A DNA stretch of 64,000 nucleotides from Syntrophobacter fumaroxidans MPOB (GTDB lineage: Bacteria; Desulfobacterota; Syntrophobacteria; Syntrophobacterales; Syntrophobacteraceae), in assembly GCF_000014965.1 (NCBI RefSeq), contig NC_008554.1, positions 1,042,001-1,106,000 of the forward strand, given 5' to 3'. The position numbers and the translations under genes were made by a program. Each line of letters begins with the position of its first letter. The stretch's first letter is position 1. Under the pieces are notes generated by a model. It worked only from the letters and a program-made list of their open reading frames with translations, searched no databases and was not told the DNA's origin. This document shows positions 25,620-35,006 of the stretch, one piece after another.

Positions 25620-26351
25620 TCACCTCTTCGCGGGAATCCGTTCAAGCTGTTCCATGTCGACGGGTTTGTCCCAATTGGCAAGAATTCCCTGGACATGAGC
25701 GGCGCCGACCACGGCAACGATTTTCCGTCCCGGCGATGTTCTGATCCGGTGAGCCAGGATCAGGTCCCTCTCGTCGATGAGCACGTGTCGGAGCCATGGA
25801 AAGGTATCGCCGAATTCGGCGACCAGCGTCTCGAGGGCGTCACCGCGTTTCATCTCCTCGATGTCCTTCTCCTTCAGGGCGGATATATCCTTCAGGGCGG
25901 AGAAGAATTCGCGGAACAGCCTGATCTTGTCTTTCCGTTTCATGGGGGTCCAGGCCCTGAGCAGAGTCGTTCGGGCATCCCGGTCGATCAGTCGAATGTC
26001 GGCGCCCACCGCGTTCGCGGCCTCGACGGCCCGCCTCATCTCGTCTCCGGGTTTGACGCCGAGCTTGTCCCCGATCCGCTTCTGGAAGTACAGAAGCATC
26101 GCCGAGGACACCAGGAGGGTCCAGTTTCCGCTTCCGAGCAGGCCGGCGAAGCTCCCCCGGCCCGAGCTTCCCCCTTCGATAAGGGCTCGATAACGGGCCT
26201 CGCACAATTCCAGGCATACGGTGTCCGGCTTTTCCTCCTCGATGATGCGTCCCGTCAGGTCGGCGCTGTCTCTTGACACGTGTGCCGTCCCGATCAGGAT
26301 GAATTCCTTGTCGTCGAAAAAAAACCTGTGCGTGTCGACGCTTTCGCTCAT
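25620..26351 (-). CDS. TraB/PrgY domain protein, short form
   Basis: TraB/PrgY/GumN-type domains are putative metalloprotease-like folds. The protein shows the N-terminal GTAHVSRDSADL, the LELCEARYRAL segment and the C-terminal VVGAAHVQGI, all at the expected spacing. At 243 residues it is shorter than the common 390-residue form and lacks its C-terminal multi-membrane part; one hydrophobic stretch (NWTLLVSSAMLLYFQ) is present. It follows no obvious partner: livJ lies downstream and hpnA is divergent. The cellular role is unknown. Confidence 0.82.
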   Translation of the reverse strand: MSESVDTHRFFFDDKEFILIGTAHVSRDSADLTGRIIEEEKPDTVCLELCEARYRALIEGGSSGRGSFAGLLGSGNWTLLVSSAMLLYFQKRIGDKLGVKPGDEMRRAVEAANAVGADIRLIDRDARTTLLRAWTPMKRKDKIRLFREFFSALKDISALKEKDIEEMKRGDALETLVAEFGDTFPWLRHVLIDERDLILAHRIRTSPGRKIVAVVGAAHVQGILANWDKPVDMEQLERIPAKR

Positions 26352-26741
26352 GATTTGTTCAAGCAGCCTTTCCGTTCCGTTCGCGGGAGTGAATCCCCCG
26401 GGGTCGAAACCTCAACCAAAGCTGAAACCCCGCGCTGGAAGTCTTTTCTCCTGTTCGTCCGTTTGAGGAGCCTCCATGGGTTCTCCGGGAAGCTCTCCGG
26501 CTGCACGGCTCGGGGCTGCGAGGCACTGCGCCGCGATGTTTTTCGAAACCCGTAAACCCGTATGCAACCGCCGGTTATCTGTTAGGCACGGAGGCGCCAT
26601 AGCGCAAGGTTATTCTCGTGATACCCGCCGGATCGGGTGAAGGCAAGAATTTTTGGTTCAAAGGTTTTAAAACCCGCTCCGTTTTGGTATATGAGGTATC
26701 ACGTTTTCGGGAACCCAACGTTTGTTTGCCGGGAGTGGCGA

Positions 26742-27728
26742 ATGCCGACCGCATTTATCACCGGGGCCACGGGGTTTATCGGCTGTCACGTGGCGCGGCT
26801 TCTTCTTGAGGCGGGCTGGAAAGTCAGGGCGCTCAGACGCGAGCGCTCCGTTCTGCCGCCGGAACTGACCGACGCCGACTGGCGTGTCGGAGACATGCGC
26901 GATCCGGGTTCGATGACCGAGGCCATGGAGGGCTGTGACGCGGTTTTTCATGTTGCCGCCGACTATCGTCTGTGGGCGCGCAATCCCGGGGAAATATACG
27001 AGAACAACGTAACGGGCACGGCCAATGTCCTCGAAGCGGCGCTGAAAAACGGCGTGCCCAGGGTGGTGTACACTAGCAGCGTCGGCGCGCTGGGATTGAA
27101 CGCCGACGGTTCTCCCGCCCTGGAAACGACGCCCGTCTCCATCGAAGACATGATCGGCCATTACAAGCGCTCCAAATACCTGGCTGAACGCAGGGCCGAG
27201 GATTATCTCGCGCGCGGCCTTCCCATCGTAATGGTCCATCCCAGTACCCCGGTCGGGCCGGGCGACCGCAAACCGACGCCGACCGGCAAGATCATCGTCG
27301 ATTTCCTCAACGGCAAAATGCCGGCCTACCTGAACACCGGCCTGAACCTGATCCATGTGGCGGACGTGGCCGCCGGGCATCTGCTGGCGTTCGATCGCGG
27401 CAAGATCGGTGAGAAATACATCCTCGGCAACACGAATCTTACCCTGGCGGAGATTTTTCAGCGACTGGAGGGGATTTCCGGTGTCAAAGCCCCGAGAGTG
27501 CGACTGCCCCACCGGCCGATCCTGCTTCTCGCCCATATTCTCCAGGGCGTTTCCAGGATCACCGGCAAGGAGCCTCTGGTCCCGCTCGAAGGGGTCAGGA
27601 TGGCTCGAAAATACATGTTTTTCGATGCGAGCAAAGCTGTTCGCGAATTGGGATTGCCCCGGACACCCGTCGATTCTGCGCTCGCCGACGCCGTCGCCTG
27701 GTTTCGGCAAAACGGGTATGCTCGCTGA
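26742..27728 (+). CDS. hpnA: Hopanoid-associated sugar epimerase HpnA
   Basis: This is an extended short-chain dehydrogenase: Rossmann motif ITGATGFIGCHVARLL, the family's DMRDPGSMTEAMEGCDAVFHVAADYRLW, active-site Tyr-x3-Lys in IGHYKRSKYLAE, and VHPSTPVGPGDRKPTPTG. The DYRLW and PTPTGKI motifs mark the HpnA group found in hopanoid gene clusters. The start at 26742 has GGGAG seven bases upstream; a longer frame to 26637 has no support. hpnH follows 30 bases later, so the genes are likely one operon for bacteriohopanepolyol side chains. Confidence 0.92.
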   Translation: MPTAFITGATGFIGCHVARLLLEAGWKVRALRRERSVLPPELTDADWRVGDMRDPGSMTEAMEGCDAVFHVAADYRLWARNPGEIYENNVTGTANVLEAALKNGVPRVVYTSSVGALGLNADGSPALETTPVSIEDMIGHYKRSKYLAERRAEDYLARGLPIVMVHPSTPVGPGDRKPTPTGKIIVDFLNGKMPAYLNTGLNLIHVADVAAGHLLAFDRGKIGEKYILGNTNLTLAEIFQRLEGISGVKAPRVRLPHRPILLLAHILQGVSRITGKEPLVPLEGVRMARKYMFFDASKAVRELGLPRTPVDSALADAVAWFRQNGYAR

Positions 27729-27758
27729 TGCGGACCTGAATCATGAATTGAGGGTGAA

Positions 27759-28754
27759 ATGCGTTTTCCCATGAGTCTTTACCTTTCCATGACCGGCTAC
27801 CTGCTCAGGAACAAGCTGCGCGGGGTGGAGAAGTTTCCGCTGGTGCTGATGCTCGAACCCACCCATCGGTGCAACCTGACCTGTTCGGGTTGCGGACGAA
27901 TTCGGGAATACCACGACACGCTGCACCAGGAAATGACGCTGGACGAATGCCTGCGATCCGTGGACGAATCACCCAGTCCGGTGGTCACCATCACCGGCGG
28001 GGAACCCTTGCTCTATTCGCGTATCCAGGCGCTTGTGGATTCCGTGCTCGCGCGGAAGAAGCACATCTATTTCTGTACGAACGCTCTGCTCCTCGAAGAG
28101 TCCCTGCCGATGTTCCAGCCCCATTCACATTTCACCTGGAACGTGCATTTTGACGGCACTGAAACCGTGCACGACGCCATCATCGGAAGGCCGGGCGGAT
28201 TTCAAAAGGCGCTGGCGGGCGTCCGCGCCGCAAAAGCCCGGGGATTCAGGGTCAGCACCAACACAACGGTCTATCGGGAGACGGACGTCGACGACCTGGA
28301 GCGGCTCTTCGAGCAACTGGCGGCCGCGGGCGTGGACGGTATCCTGGCCGCCCCGGGCTTCAGCTACGAGGAAGTGATCCGCGACGTCTTCATGACCCGT
28401 AATGAAATCATGGAGAAGTTCAGGCGGATTCGAACGTGGCAGAAGCGTTTTCCCCTTATCAGCAATCCGATATACCTGGACTTCCTGTCCGGGCAGCGCT
28501 CTCTCCAGTGCACGCCCTGGGGCAACCCGACCCGGAACAGCCAGGGCTGGAAATCGCCCTGCTACCTCATAACCGATACGCACTACGCCACGTTTGACGA
28601 ACTGATGAAGAAGACCGACTGGGACTACTATGCGTCAGGGCAGGACCAACGGTGCGCCCAGTGTATGGTCCACTGCGGATACGAACCCACCGTGGTGCGC
28701 CAGATGACGGGCAGGGATCTGTTTCGCATGCTCAAGTGGAACCTCGATGTCTGA
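27759..28754 (+). CDS. hpnH: Adenosyl-hopene transferase HpnH (radical SAM)
   Basis: HpnH joins the adenosyl radical from SAM to diploptene, the first step of C35 hopanoid side-chain synthesis. The 331-residue protein has the radical SAM motif CNLTCSGCGRIREY, GGEPLLYSRIQALVD, NVHFDGTETVHD and a C-terminal cysteine cluster RCAQCMVHCGYEPT typical of HpnH. It is preceded by hpnA and overlaps the next membrane-protein gene by eight bases, so translation is probably coupled. The next enzyme of the pathway, HpnG, is encoded convergently just downstream. Confidence 0.95.
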   Translation: MRFPMSLYLSMTGYLLRNKLRGVEKFPLVLMLEPTHRCNLTCSGCGRIREYHDTLHQEMTLDECLRSVDESPSPVVTITGGEPLLYSRIQALVDSVLARKKHIYFCTNALLLEESLPMFQPHSHFTWNVHFDGTETVHDAIIGRPGGFQKALAGVRAAKARGFRVSTNTTVYRETDVDDLERLFEQLAAAGVDGILAAPGFSYEEVIRDVFMTRNEIMEKFRRIRTWQKRFPLISNPIYLDFLSGQRSLQCTPWGNPTRNSQGWKSPCYLITDTHYATFDELMKKTDWDYYASGQDQRCAQCMVHCGYEPTVVRQMTGRDLFRMLKWNLDV

Positions 28755-29667
28755 CTTCTTTCGTCTCCTCCTCGGCACCATGGTGCTGCGGCCCTATGTC
28801 TTCGTTTTTCTGGCCGCCTACCTCGTGGCGGCGTCGGCTCATCTCGGCTGGAAAAAGGCGCTGGCATACGTGCCGCTGGGTTACTGCATCGCCTGGATTT
28901 CCGAGTTCTCGTCCATTCACTGGGGATTCCCCTACGGGGATTACTATTACATCCCCGCCACCATCGACCGGGAATTGTGGGTCTTCGGCGTTCCGTTCAT
29001 GGACTCGCTCTCCTACGTATTCCTTTCCTATTGCAGCTATTCGACGGCTATCTTTTTGCTGAGTCCCGTGTATATCGGAAAGGGCACGGTGCTGATCCTC
29101 GAGACCCGCCGTTTAAGGCGCTCGTGGCAGACCGTGGTGCTCGGGGCCTTTCTCTTCGTCCTGCTGGACATCATCATCGATCCGGTGGCCCTCCAGGGGT
29201 ACCGCTGGTTCCTCGGACAAATCTACGGCTACCGGCATCAGGGACTCTACTTCGGGATACCCATGAGCAACTTCGGGGGCTGGCTGCTGGTGGGACTGGT
29301 CATGATGGCCGCGCTGAGCCGGCTCGATCGCATATCGGCACTCGAATCGTCGGCCGCGCCCTTCCCTCTCAATGCAATCCCGGGCGTCCGCCTTTTCGGG
29401 CCCTTGCTCTACTGTTCCGTCCTTGCGTTCAACCTGGCCGTCACGTTCTGGATCGGAGAACACCTGCTCGGCCTCGTGGGCTGTCTCATCCTTTTCTTCA
29501 GCGGCCTGACCGCCGCCTTCTGGACGCGCTACAAGATCGAGAACCTTTCGGCGGGAGCCGTCTACGCGCATTTCCGGGATTTTCCCTCACCGTCCGAGTA
29601 TCGTGTGGTCGAGCCGTTCCTCCAGGCGGCAGTCCCCGACGAATCGATTCAGGTCGGCGGCGGGTAG
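28747..29667 (+). CDS. Carotenoid-biosynthesis-type integral membrane protein (CruF/DUF422-like)
   Basis: The product is a 306-residue polytopic membrane protein with about seven hydrophobic segments. Recognisable pieces of the DUF422 family are EFSSIHWGFPYGDYYY, PFMDSLSYVFLSY, DIIIDPVALQGYRWFLGQIY and GIPMSNFGGWLLVG. In carotenoid producers CruF hydrates a terminal double bond; no carotenoid genes are nearby here. The eight-base overlap with hpnH suggests a hopanoid-related role, which is inference. Its last 81 bases overlap the 3' end of the opposite-strand hpnG gene. Confidence 0.82.
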   Translation: MSDFFRLLLGTMVLRPYVFVFLAAYLVAASAHLGWKKALAYVPLGYCIAWISEFSSIHWGFPYGDYYYIPATIDRELWVFGVPFMDSLSYVFLSYCSYSTAIFLLSPVYIGKGTVLILETRRLRRSWQTVVLGAFLFVLLDIIIDPVALQGYRWFLGQIYGYRHQGLYFGIPMSNFGGWLLVGLVMMAALSRLDRISALESSAAPFPLNAIPGVRLFGPLLYCSVLAFNLAVTFWIGEHLLGLVGCLILFFSGLTAAFWTRYKIENLSAGAVYAHFRDFPSPSEYRVVEPFLQAAVPDESIQVGGG

Positions 29668-30396
29668 CAGGAGCAGTTCCGCAAGGCACTCTCCCAGTCG
29701 GCGCCCCGCCTCTACGGACCTTTTCCACGACCGGTAGAAGGCCCCGATCACACGCGGATTCGAACGGATCAGCGACAGAACCCCGCCGATGCGGATCTTT
29801 CCTGCCGGGTTGGAGATCGCATCCAGGTCGTACTCGATTTCATGCTCCGGGCCATCGCTCACCGCGCGGAGCGAAAGGAACGGAATCCCTTTTTCGTACG
29901 CCGCTCGCGCCGCGTAAAGAGTCTCCATGTCGATGACCGACGGGGTATCCGCGTACCGGGCACGAAGCTCCGTCTTGGCCCGGGGCCGCGCGACGGTCAC
30001 GATGCGCGCCGGCCTGATCGGCCGTTGCCCGGGAAGCCGCCCGCGCTTCTCCGCGATGGGAAGGGCCAGGCAACGGGTCTCTTCCCCTCCTTCAGGGGTG
30101 AGTTCCCCGCAAAACATCGCCCCCAGCACGACGTCTCCCACCTGGAACTCGTTCGAGATACTTCCCCCGTAACCGGCACTCAGCAACAGCTCCGGCGCGA
30201 TGTGGTCGACGGCCCAGTCGAGGGTCTCCCTCACCGGATTCGCCCCCATTCCGGAATCGACCAGGAAGAGCGTCTTGTCGTCCCCGTTCAGTTCCCGGAA
30301 GGCGAACGGTCCTCGACGGCTCCTGCGCCACGACCCGGTGATGTGTCGAAAATGGCTGTGCTCCCGGGCCAAGGCCGTGAGGATGAGGATCTTCAT
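29587..30396 (-). CDS. hpnG: Adenosylhopane nucleosidase HpnG (purine-nucleoside-phosphorylase fold)
   Basis: HpnG releases adenine from adenosylhopane to give ribosylhopane, the step after HpnH. The 269-residue protein has the phosphorylase-fold signs SGMGANPVRETLDWAVD, LLSAGYGGSISNEFQVGDVV, the conserved IDMETLYAARAAYEKGIPFL and RAVSDGPEHE. Position beside hpnA and hpnH supports HpnG over a general MTA/SAH nucleosidase. Its 3' end is antisense to the 3' end of the membrane-protein gene, and its start overlaps the stop of the GDPD gene by four bases. Confidence 0.88.
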   Translation of the reverse strand: MKILILTALAREHSHFRHITGSWRRSRRGPFAFRELNGDDKTLFLVDSGMGANPVRETLDWAVDHIAPELLLSAGYGGSISNEFQVGDVVLGAMFCGELTPEGGEETRCLALPIAEKRGRLPGQRPIRPARIVTVARPRAKTELRARYADTPSVIDMETLYAARAAYEKGIPFLSLRAVSDGPEHEIEYDLDAISNPAGKIRIGGVLSLIRSNPRVIGAFYRSWKRSVEAGRRLGECLAELLLLPAADLNRFVGDCRLEERLDHTILGR

Positions 30397-31286
30397 GCGT
30401 TCGGGCCCTCATGCCGCGGGGAATGCCTGAATCGTCCGCCCGTCGAAACCAGGGGATTCCGCAACACCTGTGCAAGCACCTGCGGAAAATCGGTGAATAT
30501 TCCGGCAACCCTTCGTCGCGCGATCAGGTTGCGCATCGTGTCGGCGTCGTTGATCACCCAGACCAGTACGCCGCAGCCTTCGCGCCGAAGCTTTTCGACG
30601 TCTTTTGCGCGCAGGAATTGAGCGCGGGGATGAAACGTTGCGGCGCCCAATTTTCTGAGCAACGCCAACGGGTTGGCAACCGGACGATTCGTCAGCGCGC
30701 CGATGGCCGTCCGGGGGGCGATACGCCGGACCCTGTCCAGGTAGGCGTGGTTGAAGGAGGAAATCAGCACGCGTTCGTTCATGTTCATTTCTTCCACCAG
30801 GGAAACAACCTCTTCGACGATCGTACGATCCCCGGGAGTGCCTCTCAAGTCCTTGATCTCGATATTGACCAGCCAGGAATGGCATTGCGTGAATTCGAGC
30901 GCTTCGCGAAGCAGTGGAACGGGCTCGCCCCGGTAGGCGGCCGCCTCCGCGGCTGAAACCTCCCCGGCGGCGATCCGGCCGAAGGGATCCGCCGCGCAGA
31001 ACCAGGAACCGAAGTCCAGCCGGCGAAGCTCCGCCAGGGTGAAGGCGTGGACGAACCAGGGCCGCCGGTCCGGGAAAATTTCTCTGGCGTCGGACGTGCG
31101 TTCCAGGGTATTATCGTGGATGACGATAAGCTTGCCGTCGGCGGTCCTGTTCACATCTATCTCCCACATGTTCCCCCCCAGCTCGAGCGCCTTTCTCGCC
31201 GCAGCCATGGTATTTTCCGGCGCAACGGATCGTGCGCCGCGATGCGCGATGTTCAGGAAACGGCGGTTGATGATTTCGGACCACAT
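30393..31286 (-). CDS. Glycerophosphodiester phosphodiesterase family protein
   Basis: GDPD enzymes hydrolyse glycerophosphodiesters to glycerol-3-phosphate and an alcohol. The 297-residue protein shows IAHRGARSVAPENTMAAARK, the metal-binding EIDVNRTADGKLIVIHDNTL, and NIEIKDLRG farther on. No signal peptide is seen, so it is probably cytoplasmic. The stop overlaps the hpnG start by four bases (ATGA type), so the two genes are translated together. The C-terminal half (VLVWVINDADTMRNL followed by GIFTDFP) is also canonical. Confidence 0.9.
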   Translation of the reverse strand: MWSEIINRRFLNIAHRGARSVAPENTMAAARKALELGGNMWEIDVNRTADGKLIVIHDNTLERTSDAREIFPDRRPWFVHAFTLAELRRLDFGSWFCAADPFGRIAAGEVSAAEAAAYRGEPVPLLREALEFTQCHSWLVNIEIKDLRGTPGDRTIVEEVVSLVEEMNMNERVLISSFNHAYLDRVRRIAPRTAIGALTNRPVANPLALLRKLGAATFHPRAQFLRAKDVEKLRREGCGVLVWVINDADTMRNLIARRRVAGIFTDFPQVLAQVLRNPLVSTGGRFRHSPRHEGPNA

Positions 31287-31541
31287 GGTCTAAGCGCTTT
31301 CGGTGAACGTTTGCACAGTGGACGAACACCGCGGAGTGTCGCTTCCGCGTCGCTTCCCATGCTGTCTGCTATAGCATTGGCGCGGCCCCGGGGAGCCTGT
31401 TCGCGCATAAGATATCATGGTTTGGGGTGGCCTCCTCCGATAAAAAGTGAACCTTGCACGCATTTTGCGCTTTCTCCAGGCATGCGGGAAAGCTATAGAG
31501 GAGGTTTGAACGGACGCAATCAAACAACAGGAGGGCTGGAA

Positions 31542-32111
31542 TTGAACTCAGAAAAGATTGGAACAAGGGTAAGGAAATACAGGGAACAGAAATCCCTGAC
31601 CGTATCCGAGCTCGCCTCCCGGACGGGATTGGACGAGGCGTTTCTCGAGGCCGTGGAGGAACACAATGTCTACCCCTCGCTCGGCCCGCTGCTCAAAATC
31701 GCCAGAGCCCTCGGGCTGCGCCTCGGAACGTTCCTCGACGACCAGGAGGTCGGCGACCCGCTCATCGTTCGAGTCGGCGAACGCAAGGAAGAGCTCAGCA
31801 TGCTCAAGGGGAAGGACAAGCCGGTCACTCTGAGGTTCCATTCGCTGGGGCGCGGCAAGGGCGACCGCCACATGGAACCCTTCTATATTGAAATCCTGCC
31901 GGAATCCGCCCGGGACAAGAAGCTGTCCGCACACGAAGGCGAGGAATTCATCGTGGTGCTGTCCGGAGAGGTCGAGGTCATCTACGGACAGGAGACTCAT
32001 GTGCTCAAAGCCGGAGACAGTATCTACTACAACTCCGTCGTGCCGCACTACGTGAGCTCCATCGGCAGCCGGAAGGCGGAAATCTACGCCGTGCTCTATT
32101 TCCCAGAATAA
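31542..32111 (+). CDS. XRE-family regulator with C-terminal cupin domain
   Basis: The protein joins an N-terminal helix-turn-helix ([20 protein letters not shown] through [11 protein letters not shown], residues 5-62) to a cupin barrel ([19 protein letters not shown], then [17 protein letters not shown]). Such proteins regulate neighbouring metabolic genes in response to small ligands. The start is a TTG at 31542 with AGGAGGG seven bases before it; the next in-frame upstream starts have no ribosome site. The acyl-CoA ligase gene begins two bases after its stop, so the regulator and ligase form one operon and the ligase substrate may be the effector. Confidence 0.9.
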   Translation: MNSEKIGTRVRKYREQKSLTVSELASRTGLDEAFLEAVEEHNVYPSLGPLLKIARALGLRLGTFLDDQEVGDPLIVRVGERKEELSMLKGKDKPVTLRFHSLGRGKGDRHMEPFYIEILPESARDKKLSAHEGEEFIVVLSGEVEVIYGQETHVLKAGDSIYYNSVVPHYVSSIGSRKAEIYAVLYFPE

Positions 32112-32113
32112 GA

Positions 32114-33775
32114 ATGGATGAGGCGACTATGGATGAAACATATCTCGAGTCACTGACCCTGGGACAGATACTGGACCGGTCCGTTGCCGCTTATCCCGAC
32201 AACGACGCCGTCGTATACACGGATCGTGACTTTCGTTTGACTTACAGGGAATTCGGCGAACTGGTGGACCGCATCGCCAAGGGACTCATGGCTCTCGGCG
32301 TGCAAAAGGGGGAGAAAGTCGCGGTCTGGGCCACCAACGTGCCCTACTGGGTTGCCATGCAATTCGCGACCGCCAAAATAGGCGCGATTCTGCTCACGGT
32401 GAACACCCTCTACAAGATCAGCGAAGTCTCCTACGTGCTCTCACAGTCCGAAACCGAGAACATATTCCTCATCGACGGGTTTCGCGACACCGACTACATC
32501 CAGATACTCTACGAACTGGTGCCGGAGCTCAAAACCCAACAGCGCGGATATCTGAAATCCGAGAAGCTGCCGCACCTCCGCCGAGTGTTCTTTCTTGGCC
32601 CGGAGAAGCACCGGGGCATGTACTCCATGCCCGAAGTCCTGAACTTGGGGAGTCACGTCAGGCAGGAGGACTACCTCGCCCGGCAGGCGATGCTGGACCC
32701 CGAAGACGTGGTCAATATGCAGTATACTTCCGGCACGACCGGGTTTCCCAAAGGGGTCATGCTCACGCACCTCAACATCGGCCTCAACGGCTACTGGATC
32801 GGCAAGAACCAGTTGTTGGGTCCCAAAGACCGGGTCTGCCTTCCCGTGCCGCTTTTTCACTGCTTCGGGTGCGTCCTCGGCGTGCTTGCCGCCATCAACC
32901 ATGCAAGTACCCTGGTGATCCACGAGTTTTTCGACCCCGTGCAGGTCATGTCGTCCATCGAGCAGGAGCGCTGCACGGCCTTGTACGGCGTACCGACCAT
33001 GTTCATCGCGGTCCTCGAGCACAAGCTCTTCGACAAGTTTGACTACAGCACCCTGCGGACCGGCATCATGGCCGGGTCTCCATGTCCGATCCGGGTCATG
33101 GAAGAGGTCATGGACAAGATGAACATGAAGGAAATCACCATCTGCTACGGCTTGACGGAGGGTTCGCCGGTGCTGACCCAGACCCGGGTCGACGATGCCA
33201 TCCGCAAGCGCGTGGAGACGGTGGGGCGAGCGATGCCGGCCATCGAGGTCAGCATCATGGATCCGGAAAAGCGAACTCCCGTGCCCTCGGGGCTGCAGGG
33301 CGAAGTGTGTTGCCGCGGGTACAACGTGATGAAGGGCTATTACAAGATGCCCGAAGCCACGCGACAAACCATCGACGAGAAGGGATGGCTCCATTCCGGA
33401 GATCTCGGCATCATGGACGAGGAAGGCTACGTGTCCATCACCGGGCGCTACAAGGACATGATCATACGGGGAGGCGAGAATATCTATCCCAGGGAAATCG
33501 AAGAGTTTCTCTACAAGATGGACGGCATTCTCGATGTGCAGGTGGTCGGCGTTCCCAGCGCCAAGTATGGGGAACAGGTCGGGGCCTTCGTGATTCCGAA
33601 GGCGGGCTTCTCCCTGGCTCCCGAGGATATCCAGGACTTCTGCCGCGGCAGGATTTCCAACTTCAAGGTCCCGAAATACGTCGTGTTCGTGGATCAGTAC
33701 CCGATGACGGCGAGCGGGAAGATCCAGAAGTACAAGCTCAGGGAAATGGCCGCCCAGCTATTTCCGGACGCCTGA
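32114..33775 (+). CDS. AMP-forming acyl-CoA synthetase
   Basis: This is an ANL-superfamily ligase that activates a carboxylic acid through an acyl-adenylate to its CoA thioester. The 553-residue protein has core motif A3 [21 protein letters not shown]5 [16 protein letters not shown]7/A8 [17 protein letters not shown] and [20 protein letters not shown], and the A10 lysine in [16 protein letters not shown]. Medium- or long-chain fatty acids are the most likely substrates; the exact one cannot be read from sequence. It is cotranscribed with the XRE-cupin regulator. ATG 32129 is an alternative start. Confidence 0.9.
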   Translation: MDEATMDETYLESLTLGQILDRSVAAYPDNDAVVYTDRDFRLTYREFGELVDRIAKGLMALGVQKGEKVAVWATNVPYWVAMQFATAKIGAILLTVNTLYKISEVSYVLSQSETENIFLIDGFRDTDYIQILYELVPELKTQQRGYLKSEKLPHLRRVFFLGPEKHRGMYSMPEVLNLGSHVRQEDYLARQAMLDPEDVVNMQYTSGTTGFPKGVMLTHLNIGLNGYWIGKNQLLGPKDRVCLPVPLFHCFGCVLGVLAAINHASTLVIHEFFDPVQVMSSIEQERCTALYGVPTMFIAVLEHKLFDKFDYSTLRTGIMAGSPCPIRVMEEVMDKMNMKEITICYGLTEGSPVLTQTRVDDAIRKRVETVGRAMPAIEVSIMDPEKRTPVPSGLQGEVCCRGYNVMKGYYKMPEATRQTIDEKGWLHSGDLGIMDEEGYVSITGRYKDMIIRGGENIYPREIEEFLYKMDGILDVQVVGVPSAKYGEQVGAFVIPKAGFSLAPEDIQDFCRGRISNFKVPKYVVFVDQYPMTASGKIQKYKLREMAAQLFPDA

Positions 33776-33780
33776 AATGC

Positions 33781-33808
33781 GGCGGGATGCCGTTTTCGGC
33801 GTCCCGCC
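33781..33808 (+). terminator. Hairpin immediately after the acyl-CoA ligase gene
   Basis: GGCGGGATGCCG and CGGCGTCCCGCC pair with a single mismatch around a TTTT loop, five bases after the ligase stop codon. No T run follows, so it may act as a weak terminator or stabilise the mRNA 3' end. Confidence 0.55.
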
Positions 33809-33957
33809 TCCTGCCCAACGGGCCAGGCCGTCGACGGTCCGTTCGCGATCCGCTCGGCGGTCCCCCCGGGGCGAGCAAGGAGAATCCATCCCGGAGGCTG
33901 AAATCTCCACGGGAGCGGAATGCGCGGAAGCGGACCGGGTTGAAAAGGTGATCTCAT

Positions 33958-33979
33958 CCGACATCCCCACGGGAACGGA
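33958..33979 (+). repeat. 22-bp direct repeat, copy 1
   Basis: Exact match to 34005-34026, 47 bases apart start to start, ending in GGGAACGGA. Both copies are followed by a purine run (GAAAAAGG and AGAAAAGG). Confidence 0.75.
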
Positions 33980-34004
33980 GAAAAAGGTAGCAACAGCGCA
34001 CGGC

Positions 34005-34026
34005 CCGACATCCCCACGGGAACGGA
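34005..34026 (+). repeat. 22-bp direct repeat, copy 2
   Basis: Second exact copy of the 22-base sequence at 33958-33979, about 50 bases before the acyltransferase gene. Confidence 0.75.
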
Positions 34027-34075
34027 AGAAAAGGCAGGGTGGGCTGAGCGCCGCGCAGCCCACGGTCCTGCATCG

Positions 34076-34846
34076 ATGCGGGAGCGGAGAGAAGACAGCG
34101 GAGAGGGTGTCTTGCAGGCGGGAACCGTCAAATCGCTGGTCATCATCACCAAGTCGTTTGCCATCACCCTGTGGATTTCCATCATCGTGATCTACCGGCT
34201 TCACCGGGGACTCTACACCCGACGGCACTGCGATTCCCTGCTGCGGTGGTGGTCGCGGAAACTGCTGCGCTACGTCGGCATGAACTGCCGGACGTTCAAT
34301 CTCGATGAAGAGGTCTTCCGGGGCGGAAGACCCGTCATCATCATGACCAATCACAGCAGCCTTTATGACATTCCCATCATGTTCGTGACCCTGCCGGGCA
34401 GCATCCGCATGCTGACCAAAAAGGATCTTTTCAAGGTTCCGATCTGGGGGAAAGGCCTGGAAACGGGCGAGTTCATACCCATCCACCGCGACAACCGACG
34501 CCGGGCGATAAAGGATCTGGCGCAAGCGCGCAAGAAGATGGAAAGCGGGATCATCCTCTGGATCGCTCCGGAAGGAACCCGGTCCCGCACGGGCGATCTC
34601 GGCCCTTTCAAGAAGGGCGGCTTCATGCTTGCCCTGCGATCCAAGGCGATCATCGTTCCCGTCGGGATCAGGGGCGCCCGTGAGGTTCTGCCGGCCAGGA
34701 GCTGTACATTCTCGCTCGGCAGACAGGTGGAGGTCCATGTCGGGTCGCCGATTGACGCCGCATCCCGCCAGGCGGCCGGGGTCGAAACCCTGATGAAGGA
34801 AGTCGAATCGCAGTTGCGCTCGCTCATGGGAACCGCCGCCTCCTGA
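34076..34846 (+). CDS. plsC: 1-acyl-sn-glycerol-3-phosphate acyltransferase (PlsC family)
   Basis: PlsC transfers an acyl group to lysophosphatidic acid at the inner membrane. The protein has a membrane-anchoring helix near the start ([15 protein letters not shown]), the catalytic NHSSLYDIP (H-x4-D) motif, the [12 protein letters not shown] segment, the substrate motif [12 protein letters not shown], and [12 protein letters not shown]. Length (up to 256 residues) is normal. The start is uncertain: ATG 34076 opens the frame, but TTG 34112 has GGAGAG at good distance. It follows the acyl-CoA ligase and may use its product. Confidence 0.88.
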   Translation: MRERREDSGEGVLQAGTVKSLVIITKSFAITLWISIIVIYRLHRGLYTRRHCDSLLRWWSRKLLRYVGMNCRTFNLDEEVFRGGRPVIIMTNHSSLYDIPIMFVTLPGSIRMLTKKDLFKVPIWGKGLETGEFIPIHRDNRRRAIKDLAQARKKMESGIILWIAPEGTRSRTGDLGPFKKGGFMLALRSKAIIVPVGIRGAREVLPARSCTFSLGRQVEVHVGSPIDAASRQAAGVETLMKEVESQLRSLMGTAAS

Positions 34847-35006
34847 CCGGCGCCTCCGCTTTTGCCTAAAGCCCAGGAGGCCGGGTATCCGATTGACATT
34901 TCGGATGGGATCGTTATGGAACAATGTCACCGAATTGCCTTTTCCCTCAAGCGGCGGCCCCCTCGCGGCCAACTCCTGCGCGCCCGCCGCGAAAGGACGG
35001 AAGAAC

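Larger units (their letters stand above)
33776..34075. other. Intergenic region between ligase and PlsC genes with short repeats
   Basis: These 300 bases hold the ligase hairpin and two direct copies of a 22-base sequence (33958-33979 and 34005-34026; starts CCGACATCCCC). A third, degenerate version lies near 33903-33918. No gene is evident. Confidence 0.6.
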
